From Isoetes taiwanensis (Eukaryota > Streptophyta > Lycopodiopsida > Isoetales > Isoetaceae): a stretch of DNA of 64,000 nucleotides. The notes below the pieces were generated by a model that ran no database searches, had not been told where the DNA came from, and worked only from the letters and a program-made list of their open reading frames with translations. How positions within the stretch are numbered: position 1 is the first letter of the stretch; every line of letters starts with the position of its first letter. This document shows, one piece after another, positions 10,805 through 22,566 of the stretch. The DNA is taken from positions 14,321,410 to 14,385,409 of the forward strand of contig JAJEKV010000008.1 of assembly GCA_021234155.1 (NCBI GenBank), given 5' to 3'. The position numbers and the translations under genes are program-made.

Positions 10805-13345
10805 ATGGTCGAAGCCGTAACTGAGCAGGATTTTATTGAGATTCATGGACTTTCTGGTGAAGGATTATAGCCTGCTTTGAAAGTGAAATGGTTAGAAGAA
10901 AATTTAACAGATGCACAATGGTATTCAGTTTGGCAAGAAGGTCGAAAGAACAATATCAAAGTTTCGATGGTGCAACCTCGACACCAAGAAAAACTAGACA
11001 GATTGTTGAAAAAACTATACCAAACATAAAGTATGGTAAACAATAAAGTGAGAAAGCAGGTAGCTTATGCTTTTGCATGGGAAAGTTGTGATTCTGCCAC
11101 TTCAAACCCTGCAAAGCACAAGATCAATTAGGCATCTTTTGGAGCACAAGTAATGAAATAAAGAAGTTGCAGGTCAAGGGGGAAGGAAGACCAGGTTGCA
11201 CAATCGAGCAGAGGTACGTTTAGAGAGAGTTGTAAGTTGGACCAGTCTGCTTTAAAAGATAACATGGAGTTGATCAAGAAAGCTATAAGTGAGATTGAGA
11301 ATGAGAAGGCAACCATGGCAGCAGAGCTGCATGCAATTGAGGTTAGCTTAGCTGCAGAGGCTAAGTCAAATGAGAAATTTAGTCTCGAACTTGAAGAGAG
11401 CTGGAAGAAAGTTGAAGATTTGAAGACCTCAATACTTGAACTGCAGGTAGAAGGTGGAGAAGGTGAATTGTTGAAAGAGTTGGAGCATACATCCCAAATG
11501 GAGACATACTATTTAAACAGGCTCAAGAAGCTTTTCAAGTCTCCAACTGCAGAAGCAAGTACCATGAGGAAGAGTACCTTAGAAGTTGAGATCAAGGATA
11601 AGAATGGTAAAATATCAGGCCTGAGAGGCAATCTTAATCATCTACAAAATTGAAGAACGTGATCACAATCCATTTCGCATCAACACTATCAAGAGAAGAT
11701 TACCAAGAATATGCAACTTTGGTGCTTGTTGTGCTGGTGGCCTAATTTTCCATGACAGGTACAAGTTGTCTTTGGTGCTAAGTTGTCATCATGAGTACCA
11801 TATGGCTTGTGCAGCCTTGTTGAATGAAGCTAAATGCAAGATATGTGATTCCACTATTCATCCAGATTTATTTCATGAACTTGGCATGAATGTGACAGCA
11901 GCGACAAAGTTGATAGATGCTTCCTGCACAGGCAAAGGATTTTTTGTCAGCAATATTAGATCAAGTTTTAGAGTCACCTATAAACCTGCAAGATTCACCT
12001 ATCAAGTCTACTTCACCTATCAGGTCACCTTCACCTATCAGGTCTGAAGATTATGAGCCACCTCCAAAAGTGCTGAAGGATGCAATGTTGAGTCCTAGAA
12101 GACTGTTAAGGCAAAGAACAGCTAATGATAAGAAAGCAGCTGCTGAGGACAAGGATTTAGCAGGTGATAATAAGTCAGCTCTAAAGAAGTTGTTGACAAG
12201 GATGAGCTTGTGGAGAGTACACCAATGGCAAAGAAGAAAGCAGCTATAAAAAGGAAAAGAAAAGACGTTGAAGTTGCAAAAACTAAAAGAAAAATTAATA
12301 AGAAGCAAAAGAAGCCTACTCAAGTAAGGAAGTACAATTCCAGGAGAAAGGCATTGGCTGAAGAAATGGAAAGTGCAAGAATTGATCAGGAAGAAGTGGC
12401 ACAGGTGGATGAAGAGACGAACCTAAGAAGGAAGAGGCCACTGTTGATGCCCAGACTGACATCCACAGAATAAAACTGATAATGACACTATAGGTACCAA
12501 AATAAATGCAATCAGCTGTGTCTCTAAGAAGTTTGACTAACTAATAATGTTTGAATGTCCAGGAACAGAAAGATCAAAATGTTAAACAAATGGTTTAGAA
12601 TTTGAATATTGTACAAGAGAGGTTAATGTTGTCTTAAGTGTTCTGAGTTCTTTTGTATTTGTGTTTGTGTTTACTTTATGCTTGTTGAATTATAGGTATG
12701 CAGCACAGCCCTCTTTGAAGAGGAAACTTCTTGTTTTAGATGTGAATGGTATTCTAGCAAGGACATACAACAAGAACAATCCTGTACGTGTGGACGGTAG
12801 GTCGTGGATAACAAAGACAAGCAAGAAATTGGTTGTCTTAAGGCCTAAATGTAGAGAAATTTTGAAGGCAGCTACGATGGATTTTGATATAGCAATTTGG
12901 TCTTCCATGAACTATGTTAATGTCAATGAAGTGGTTGATGGAATCACACCAGATATGAAACGTGACTTTCTGTTTATGTAGGACCAGTCTCATTGCCTCG
13001 AGATACCTTTCACGTGTCCAATTAGATATGATAAATCGTTGTACCTGAAACCATTGTCTACGATTTTTAGTGAATATCCACAATATTGTTGAATGATAGT
13101 ATTCACCAAACATTTGCTTCTCCACCTTTCACATTGCTTTTGGTACATGAGTTCAATTTGGATGCAAACGATTCTGTATTTGAACAGCTCCTGCCAGTGA
13201 TTAAGGATGTAGCAGGTGTTGATGATTTCTCTCTCATTCTTAGGGCACATTGTAGGCCAGAGCAGTACGTAGAGATGCACTCAAGATTTTGGAAAGCATG
13301 GCAGATTTTGCATTGGGAGAGGAGACAACTGATTTGATGGTCAGC
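10805..13345 (+). pseudogene. Coiled-coil / RING-like / FCP1-type phosphatase gene, broken
   Basis: Blocks in order: an N-terminal piece from the ATG at 10805 (EQDFIEIHGLSGEGL, then a TAG in frame, then PALKVKWLEENLTDAQWYSV); a coiled coil (11237-11653); a half RING-type zinc site, LSCHHEYHMACAALL with CKIC (11770-11860); a Ser-Pro repeat run SPIKSTSPIRSPSPIRS coded by a 15-base tandem repeat (about 11995-12045); a very lysine-rich stretch (12210-12473); and an FCP1/NIF-like HAD phosphatase (12696-13340). The last begins KRKLLVLDVNGILA (DxD-type site, second Asp replaced by Asn), continues FDIAIWSSMNYVNVNEVV and, after stops at about 12980 and 13090, NDSIHQTFASPPFTLLLV, where the family has DDS. 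Stops and frame changes make function unlikely. The first cysteines of the RING are not visible. Confidence 0.6.
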
Positions 13346-13740
13346 TGCAGTGGTTAAGGGAAACCTTTCAAAGTTCAGGACACAGGGATAGATTTCAGAA
13401 ATACTTGAAGGATTAACGTGTTAACAAGTTGTATATGTTGATATAGTGATATGGGGTTTACAGAGACAGATATGCCACAATTTTGTACAATAGTTTATAT
13501 TGAAATTTTGATATGTAATTCAGGCAGTTGCCACAATTTTATAAATTTCATTCTCAACACCAAATCAAGTTATAAGTGCCTTGCATTACTTTCCATTGAT
13601 TTTATTTCTTTCCATTGTTTCTGCTTTATATAGTCAAACTATGAACAATGTTTGAGTCAATACCAAATGGACATTATTTAACTCAATACCAAATGAATAA
13701 TGAATTTAGGCCGAGTTTGGGAGCCTACATATAATCTGTT
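13346..13740. other. Gap between two degenerate genes
   Basis: AT-rich and non-coding. It holds a short direct repeat, TCAATACCAAATG at about 13657 and 13684. Confidence 0.4.
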
Positions 13741-13759
13741 GGCATGTATCCACAACCAT

Positions 13760-16700
13760 AGTATACAAGCTAGAATCCTCTTCATCTACAGTCATAAGTT
13801 AGCTAATCTCACAAGGTGGCTATACACATTAGCTACAGGCTGGTCATCCAATAGTACAAATTTGAGTCCACCTACCTGTTTATAGTAATGTCCCGAGACA
13901 ATAACAGATCCAACTCCAAATACATTTCCCCATCCATCCACATAATCTTCAAACAAAGTGTTCTTCGCTTCTGTGCACTTCTCTACCCCCTCCTCATTAC
14001 CTTATTCTGCATTGACAACAAAGTTATCTCCTAACTCTACCATAGAACTAGCTATGTCATAGTCTTCCTCATCATCCTCTTCTTCATGCTTATTTTCTTC
14101 ATGCAAGTCCTCATTAGTAGCATCAATTGTTACTTTAGGCTCCTTCAGCTTTCGTTCGGTATTCTCCCAACCACCAATACGAGACTTGGTGCTGCATGAG
14201 TCCCATTAAAATTGAACACAATTTTCACTGAAGCATGAGAGCGACCTATCTACCTTAAAAGTGTTGCCCCTATCGCATGATCTTATGCAATAGAGCTGTG
14301 TAGTTCCTTTCAAAGTATGACAGTCAAATCTCTCAGATCTGTCTATTTTTGAGGAATCAATTTCCCAGAAGTACCTGCACAAGTGCCATGTGTTGTAAGT
14401 ATTGAAAGTGCTGATTTAGCAATTCATGATGGTAATTATAAACAAATAGAAACAGAAGAAAACAAATAAATAAGAAGTACCATGTGCCACATCATGGACT
14501 ACAAAAGAACAACCACACTTATCAACAATTCCTAGTTTCATGCCTTTAATTGCTGACATAATATTTACACATGTGCTTTAAGTGACCAAGTGCTGGCATC
14601 AGACAACATTGCACATGTATTTCAAAGAATAAAAATTGATAATTGTGTACCTTATGATTTCATTATCAGTTGCTGAAGTGCCAATTAAGAAATGCAACTA
14701 TCTCCTTTGCACACTGCAATTTCTTTCCATTATATTTCATTTGTTCTTTTGCTAGAATCCTTTTGATGACAGCTCCAGCACCATCATGTTCATCTTTTTC
14801 ATGTGAGCTAGCAAAAAAATTCCAAACAATGTCCTTTTCGAGATGTTTGTGAAATCTGCCTAAGAAGTGAAATGGTCTTGAGGACTTAAACTGTGAGGAA
14901 CAACCATCACTCCAAAAAACATGTTTGTTATAGCTAATTCACATAGACTGTAGCCAATCTGTATGATTTTGGAGACAATGTTGGACAAACTCAGTATCAT
15001 GAGTTTTATCATCACTTATATAAAAATGAGTTCCCTTCACAATTCTTCTCAAGGAGTCTTTTCTTCTCTCTTTTGCAACATTTTTTTTGTCTCTTTTTTT
15101 TCTCTTCTTCCTTCTTTTGTCTTTCTTCTGCCACTGTTTCTCTCATTCTCCTGTAAGTGATGTGCACAAGAATGGAGACCTGGTCAGTATGCTAATGGCA
15201 GGATTGAGCTTTCTATTGAATTTTGAATCCATAGTTTTCTGCATAATCTATCACAAAGACAATAGTGTCATCTTGAAGTGTTGCCAAACATTGCCTGAAT
15301 TGTTTAGATTGTCAATGAGTTCTGTAATTATGTGGAACAAAGTTCTTCAAAGTTTTAATTACATGCTGATGGAATTCAAAAGGACAACCTGCTTTGTAAG
15401 CCAATCTTGTAACCTTTGCAGGTTTCTTGCCTGTCCTACTTTTCTTGTTCTGGACTTCTTGCTGCAAAAATGAAGTAAGCTTTAATTTTTTCCATTCACA
15501 AACTTATAGCAAAATCTAAAATAGATCTACCTTTTCAAACACTTTCCAATTAACCTCTTGCTTGTTAGTCTTAATCTTTTCTCTCGGGCATGTGGGCAGC
15601 CTGTATTAAAATCAATCAATTGCATGAAATTCAAGGTAAACAACAAAACTGGGAATTACAAGGGAACCACACTAACCTACACGTTTGCATTAGACATGCA
15701 TACTTGTGCCATTCATCATTCTCATCCTTTGTGCACACAATTTGTCTCCAATAATCACTAGTTGATTTGACAGTGTGTTCTTTAGCTTCACATGCTGGAC
15801 CTGAACCACAAATTCTGCACTTACACTTGCATTCTTTGTGTACACCATTAGGATCAGTCCTCATGTTATTTATGGCTTGCATGGCAAATTCAAGATGCAG
15901 ATGGTATTGGCTGCAACATGTTTCTCTTTCTTGAAGCTTCCTAATATAGCTTGGTTTCACTCTTTTAAAAGTCTGCTATGAAATCTTCATCTCAGGATGT
16001 TCCTTCTGAAAAGCAAGGTATAGTTGCAACTGAACATAAAGAACTGATATTTAGATTTCATAACCGTGTAAGAAAAAACTAAACAAGCAAATTAATAACA
16101 AGTAGATACCTGTGTCATTTCCAGGAAATGTATTGGATGGTCAATTTTCCCACCACTCTCAGTTACATGCTTTCTAACATGTTTTTTATAAGGTGAAACT
16201 CGGGTATTTTCATCCCAAAATCTTTTGACAAGACTTATCTCTTCAGGGGAAAGCGCATCACATCGCTTCTTTCTTGTATGCATTGACCATGGACCAGCAT
16301 TGAACTCTGCACATATTCTTCTTCTAAATGCCTGGGCTATAGTTTTTTTAGGAATTGAAAGAAGCCTTGAAAATGCTCTCTGATTAATCCCTTTAACTAT
16401 AGAGGCTGCCATTTGGAGCGTGGTCTTCCTTGCTTGCAGTACATCAGTACTTCTTTGAAATTTTTGTGCCTGCATGGTTGTTCTCACATTGAGAATCATA
16501 TCTTTCATCACATGAAATTCCTTGGGATCTGCTATAGTAACATGTGATAAATGCTTGATCCATTTTAGTATGCTACTCTTCCTTTTAATTCATCATCAAC
16601 ACAATTCCTTACGATGTGAAAGAAAGAATCCTCTAACTCTTTTGAAAGTTCCTGTTGTCTTCTTTGACTCAAGGAATGTTCTTTTCTCTTTTGTACTGTA

Positions 16701-16822
16701 GGTGCGATGTTTTTCTTTTCCAATTCTCTAATCCTCTTTCTAGATTCTCGTTTTCTTCTGGTTTCTAGCTCCAAGTAAATTCTCCATTTAGCAGAATCAA
16801 TGCTTTCAGGAGAACTTGCCAT
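13760..16822 (-). pseudogene. Large transposase-like gene with SDGC/QFK and HDGAGA motifs, decayed
   Basis: Read on the minus strand from the ATG at 16822 (MASSPESIDSAKWRIYLELE), the order is: a basic coiled N-terminus (about 16600-16820); EISLVKRFWDENTRVSP with HPIHFLEMTQ (about 16110-16270); QTFKRVKPSYIRKLQERETC and cysteine-rich KCKCRICGSG (15750-15980); HVFWSDGCSSQFKSSRPFHF followed by WNFFASSHEKDEHDGAGAVI (about 14740-14920); a cysteine-containing RYFWEIDSSKIDRSERFDC block (about 14290-14380); an acidic stretch and a C-terminal VDGWGNVFGVGSVIVSGHYY (about 13870-13940). I know this motif order from a transposase-like family widespread in seed-free plants; the Asp of SDGC is probably a catalytic acid. 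Several stops and frame shifts are present. The same frame is open up to 17014, but that part shows no conserved motif. Confidence 0.65.
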
Positions 16823-17022
16823 CAAATTGATATGAATAGGGAATTGTAATTCTAATTTGTTAGAATTGCAATTGAAATGGAAACCATAAACTAATTCATT
16901 CCGAAATTGAAGAATGATATCAAGAACTGAACCAAATTCCCGCCATCTATGAAATCTCGCCATTTGGTAGAACCATCTAAGAATTCTCGTGCCCAAGGTA
17001 TCAATCCATGTCATCGATCCCT

Positions 17023-17729
17023 TCCTCCTCGGAGGAGGATTATTATTTCTGGAATAACAACCTCAAAATTCGTTACACCAAATGTGATCGAGGAATAAGC
17101 ACTCATAGCACTTCAAGCACATGTCCGAATAGTCCTTTTGGGGTACCACTTTCAAATTTATAACCTGCTATATAACGGCACTCCAACAAATTTGCATCCA
17201 CCACATGAACATCATAATATAGATGATCAAGATTACAATGAGTTACCTGCACAGTTGTTGAAACTGCATTGATCGGGGATCCAAAAGATAGAAATTATAC
17301 GACAAGATCCGAACATTGTCAAAAATCGTCCCAGATCAATCTTATATTTAGCGGTATCTTTTTGTCTTGCAAATTAAAGATCTAACCTTTAAAAAAATGT
17401 GCAACCAAAACAAGAATACCTTTTTCACACGTTTTAAGATTTGAAAACTAGGAGACTAGAAAAAAAAAATGGCAACTCAGTCTAGAAAGCAAGGGCATAA
17501 ACGTAGTCTTGAATTGAGACACCTCTGGCAAAACCTAGTTCAAAATTTTGTTTCTCATTTGATTGGGATATTACAGAGGATACATCTAGTACATACCTAA
17601 TTCTATATGAAGCACAATTGTTGTTTAACCAGAGTTTCCGAGGTGGAATTGACCTTAGGGAGCAAAAGAAGCTTGCATCAAAAAATAAAAGATTATTACT
17701 TAATCTGAAAGAGGAAGTAATGGAGGGGT
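17023..17729. other. Non-coding, upstream of the transposase-like gene
   Basis: AT-rich, no recognised gene. A (GGA)-rich patch at 17028-17038 and an A-run at 17460-17469 are the only simple features. Confidence 0.4.
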
Positions 17730-18162
17730 GCGTAAGATGATTTTACCCTGGATTGGGGGGTCCCGGAGGTGTGATCTCAGAGGACGGGATCCCTCGGACG
17801 TGTAATCCTGGAGGACAAAATCCCTCCTTACTGCACAATTACTGCGCAAAATTGCCGCCCCTCGTAAGAAAAATTAGAGCTTTCTTGCAATTCATTTCTC
17901 TCCCTCGATTCTCCACCAAATCGAATGGGATAACTTCAGGCATGGTCGGAATGGGAGGGAGAAGAGTATTAGGTAGGAGCTAAGGAGGAATCGCAACGAG
18001 CGCTACCGCTATCAAAGATCAATCACGGGGCAAAAAATTGGCCTTAAACTGCGCAGTCACCCATTCATTGCGCAGTTAACGATAGGATCCTGGAGGAGGG
18101 GATCTCGTTCACCGCGGGATCCCGAAGGACTGAATCCAATCCAGGGTAAGATTATCTCATGC
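17730..18162. mobile_element. MITE-like element with about 27-bp terminal inverted repeats
   Basis: The left end (17730-17756, containing TTTTACCCTGGATTGG) is the inverse complement of the right end (18136-18162, containing CCAATCCAGGGTAAGA) with about four mismatches. The 433 bp body is GC-richer than its surroundings and contains sub-terminal inverted GGATCCCG/CGGGATCC-type motifs. No coding capacity. The ends were set by where the inverted match stops; no clear target duplication was seen. It sits five bases upstream of the ATG of the PRP28-like pseudogene. Confidence 0.7.
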
Positions 18163-18166
18163 CGCA

Positions 18167-18745
18167 ATGGCGGGGCTAAAAGTTCAAAAAACAAGTGATG
18201 ATGTTGCTAATATTTATGATAAATCTGATATGCCATTAAATCGCCATTGGTCAAATAAAAGGATTGATGAAATGACTGATAGAGATTGGCCAATATTTAA
18301 AGAGGATTTTGACATCTTGTAAAAGGGCTCTTTCCATTGCGTAAATGGAAAGAAGCAAACCTATGTTTAGAATTGTTTAGGACAGTGAATGAAGCTGGAT
18401 ATAAGGAATCTTTACCTATTCAGATGGTAGCTATATCACTTGGTCTTCAACAAAGAGTTGTCATTGGGGTTGCAAATACTGGCTCTAAAAAAACTGCTGC
18501 TTTTGTATTGCCTATGCTTGATTATATATCAAAATTGCAACCTATGAAGGAAGAGAACAAGGCTGATGGGCCATTTGCTCTAGTGTTGTCTCCTACTAGA
18601 GAGCTTGCTCAACAAATTGTCCATGAAACAATAAAACTTACGCAATATTTGGAGCTAAAAGTTGTTTCCATTGTTGAAGGACAACCAATTGAGGAGCAAG
18701 GCCTCAAGTTACAACAAGAACTAGAAACATGTGCCCAGCGATGCC
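18167..18745 (+). pseudogene. 5' part of a PRP28/RH21-like DEAD-box helicase
   Basis: PRP28 (DDX23, plant RH21) is the U5 snRNP helicase that helps swap U1 for U6 at the 5' splice site. Seen: [20 protein letters not shown] (18260-18318), motif Q region [17 protein letters not shown] (about 18410-18455), the Walker A region [20 protein letters not shown] (18475-18530; the invariant GxGKT glycine is Lys here), motif Ia PTRELAQQI (18594-18620) and [16 protein letters not shown] (about 18661-18710). A TAA at about 18319 and a frameshift just before 18337 break the N-terminus. Homology stops near 18740, before DEAD and SAT; the C-terminal piece lies at 26.9 kb. No introns interrupt the homology, as in a processed copy. 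Confidence 0.8.
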
Positions 18746-20580
18746 CGGCATTTCTCGAGAGCGTGAGAATGGGTCTAGTATATTAGATTCTGCAGCTGCA
18801 ATAGACTTTATAGAATCTATGTAGGTGATATGCGCAGAAAGGCATATTGTGTGATCGTAGTTGAATAGAAATAGGAAACGCACCTTTGTTCTTAATTGTA
18901 AACAGACTATTATCTAATCTTGTATGGAACATGTATGCCTCCTGAAGAAACGAAACTTAACAAAGTATATGAAACAGTGACAAAGGTTGATACATCTGAA
19001 TGGTTCCTCTTATGTCTATATGTTATCAAAGTTCTTAAAGAAAATCATTGTATTAGATTTTTTTTTAAACAAATGGTTCATTAGCCAGTTTAAGGGTTCA
19101 TAAGGAGCTTGGAAATCAATGTTATCTACAATGAAAACATTGATGCGTATTGTTGTGACCCATTATTGTTTTTTTCTATGTTGTCAATTTTGTGGCAACT
19201 TATGGTTTAGAGTTTAGGATTTAGACGAGAAATTATACTATATGAAACATAAACGACATTACCCTAAATCTTGAACTCTACATGTCAAAGATTGTGTAAC
19301 ACAACCTTTAAAAATTTCTAAATACAATAATTTATTAAATTATGAGCTGAAGAAATTAGCATACAAATATGGATAAAAAGGATTACAATTGTTAAAGTAG
19401 ACTTCTTAAGCAAAGGTATCAATTATAAATGTTAACCACTTGGACTCCTTGCTCACTTACAAATATAGAAGTGATGGGACTCGGATGGAAAACTAATTTA
19501 TGGTTTACAAAGCAAGATAAAGGAATCCCAAAAGAACGTTTCCTATGCTTCTACATCTCAATCTCGAGGTTTTTGCTAGCAATAGTGGAATAGTGCTCTC
19601 TAACATGCTTCTATTTCTACTTCTCAATCTTAGGACAACTTTTGACACATTGACTTCCCCCTCAAAGCCTCAAGATGTAGAATCCCATGACATCTTTTGA
19701 CACATGCATGCTCACTCTCATCGTGCTCAAATTCAAAATTTGGAGCAAAGACAATAAAGTTCTTAAAGATCTTAAGAAACTTTGCTTCTTGCATAGAGCC
19801 AATCTTACATCTTACATCTAACGACGATGATTTTTTTGAGCTCCACTCACAATACGTCAACTACTTACACGTGCCTATGTGGAAACAATCATGCTTTGTT
19901 AAAATAGAAGGAAGTTCAGATATTTAGTTTCAGCAACTTTCCACCTGATACGCTCCATTTGCACCACAGCAATTATCTGCCCCTAAGCTCGGTGCAATAT
20001 TGTCCAGCATTTCATGTAATTAGAATAGACTTCTGCAAATTCTTTTTTGCTAAAGTATTCTGTAAGAATTTATTTCATTAACTCTTCTAAAGATCATTAA
20101 TGACCTTCCACCCATTGCAATATTTGGCCTATGTGGTCCATCATCATCAAGGCTTTCTCATCTTTGATAAGAAACCATCTTGAATCACACAACGGTCTAA
20201 ATAGTATGGAGATATCTATGCCTGCATATCCTCTGGTATCCTTGAGAACCTTCTTGTATCTTTCTTGATCATTGCCCACGTGTTGCATACCATTCAACAA
20301 CAGTTATTATGTACTTAGAGTAGATTGAACAAAGTAATGTTTTCATTCTAATGCAAAATGCTTATAACCCCATCAACTTTGTCAGTTAAGCAGAAATTGA
20401 ATCATAGCACCACATACTTCAGATATATTATAGAATTAAGTATTTACATAAGAACATCATACCTTGTATAGCATGGCAAAGGACCTCACCAGTAGCGTAA
20501 TACCAAATAACATCCACAAGATGTCATATGTCTTGTTGTTCTAGTTGCTCCAATATGTTAGCTTATTACATCCATTCGTA
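18746..20580. other. Non-coding, AT-rich, part of the insert inside the helicase pseudogene
   Basis: No gene is supported. A minus-strand frame at 20097-20300 (ILFRPLCDSRWFLIKDEKAL) looks protein-like and may be a transposon scrap, but I cannot place it. Similar weak frames at 19630-19927 look random. Confidence 0.4.
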
Positions 20581-20582
20581 TA

Positions 20583-22566
20583 AAGGAAGGAAGGAAGGAA
20601 GGAAGGTATTTTTATCGTCCACGGAGACCAACGGTCTATGGGACCCAATACAAAAGCGTAGCAAGCGGATTACTACTCGGATTAAAAACCTCACTCAAGG
20701 TTTTTCGAGGGAAAACTGTGGGGCAATAAACCAATCACACAAACCGTTCCAAATATACTTAAATGTAAAAACACACAAATATATACACTCATGTACCAGA
20801 TCCATAGTGCCCGCCCCATTAACGAAAGCGGCAGCAAAGTGGGGCAAAGGGCTCGCAGATCCAACCTCCCGAATGTAACGCGATCCCGCAGCACGACCGC
20901 GGCGGTGTGTTCATCGGCAAATGTAGGGGCAAGTCCGCCGCATTTAAGGGAACGATATCGCCCGGTCGGCCCGAATGTTGGGCAACTCGAAAGTGTGAGA
21001 CTCATCCTCAATGGCACTTTGGATTTGCAAAGACTGGCCAGCCTTTCCGGGGGGCTCCCAATCCACCGCCTGCCTCGATGCATGATTCTCGCGCTTTTCA
21101 GGGGCAAACCGGGAACGCGGTAGAGCTGCGGGCCCCGCCAATGCGGGGTTGATGTGCTCCTTGTAATGGGCCATTTTGATCTGCTCTAGAGCGCTTGGTC
21201 CCGTAGAGCTTTGCCAAGGAAGCGTCCGCCCGTATTCCAACAGTCGCGACGACGGCCTGTATGTGTCCACCGCGACGCACCGTGCTCCCTAACGTTCCAT
21301 ATATGGTGAACCAGCGATCTCTTACCCCCATACAGGGCGAGTCAGTCATTGCGGGCCCATTGGCCACAGCCAGAAGCCAGTGCGCGGAGTCGAGCATCAC
21401 CCATATTAACCACTTTTTGAAAGTAGGCGATGTATCTATCAAGGACGCTCACCGAAGCCCGGGCGGGGAATCCCGCTTCCTCGGCAGGCCCGATAGGGGC
21501 CCAAGGTTTCACCCCAAAGTGCCCGTACAAAATGCCGCACCTCGCCCAAGTCATTCCGTGTCGCCAAAGAGACGCAGGGACCCAAACTTTCGACCCGTCA
21601 TTTACTCCGGACATGCTCGACCACTAAAACAGATGTGGCCCCATGGCCCCAATCATAGAGCTCTGCCCGGTGGCTGATTCCGCATGGCATAAAGCTCCGG
21701 CCTACCATCCATAGTTGGATGGACGCGTCCCAACAGCAGGAGGAGGGGAACTCGACCCTAGGTACTTGTAGGGTGGGCATGACCTCCACAATGGCCCCCT
21801 CGGATATGTGAGTGTAGGAGTGCGGGGTGGCTGAAGAGGATATGAGAACCACCGTCTTGGCGGATTCAATGCATGTCCAGCCTTTGGCGAGAGGGAATGT
21901 GTCTAGGGCATCGGATGAGTACGCCATAGCTTCGGGGTGTGCCGGAAAGGTCCAACATCGCCCCGCATAGATGAGCCGGGGGATGACCCGGTACAAAAAG
22001 CTTATATGCCATCCCCCCCATGCTGTAAGCCGAGGGGCTCTAACCGGGATCAATGTAGAGGCCAAAGTGTTGGTGAGAGGGGCAGCCCCCGCCGACCCTC
22101 GATACTACTAATGAATGCTTGGGCCCGTCTTACCAGATCCGCCAAAACAACTTCCTCATACAGCCTCAGATATGACATTCGCACGCGCAGCGTGGCAGCC
22201 CCCAGCTTGACGGGGCCTAGCCTATAGCTTTTCAGGGGGACCATCAAAAGCCTTCGCGAAGTCCACAAAGCAAAGAATACACGCCCCGCCGATGGTTTCA
22301 AATTTCAATCGCGCCCAGAAGTGTAAAGATATGGTCAATCGTTGAGTGGCGGGGTTCAAAAGCCTTGTGTGAGGGTTCGCACATCCGCCGCCTTACAGCC
22401 GGGTCAATCGCTGCCGAGAATGCCGCCCAACAGTTTTGGCAAAATCCGAAAGGACCATGATCGTCCAGAATTGGTCGGGATAAAGGTGGGTCATTTCGCC
22501 TTGTGAATGGGGACAACCCTACTTACGGCCCATTGTCTGGGAAACATTCCGCAATGCTCGTTGAAT
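20583..22566 (-). mobile_element. GC-rich LINE copy 2, 5'-truncated
   Basis: Same family as 4933-9267 and same orientation. The 3' end at 20583-20607 is a (CCTT)n tail (AAGG on the plus strand), preceded on the minus strand by GGTCTCCGTGGACGATAAAAA. It contains IEDESHTFELP (about 20987-21020), the RT flank HSTIDHIFTL (22321-22350) and a degraded active site near 21960-21975: LIYA is present but the following DDV codons are scrambled by indels. The 5' end at about 22566 lies inside the RT domain, typical of incomplete reverse transcription. Confidence 0.8.

Noticed and set aside
20097-20300. Minus-strand frame resembling a transposase scrap
   Set aside because: Only one short block is protein-like, and no family or flanking motif could be named.
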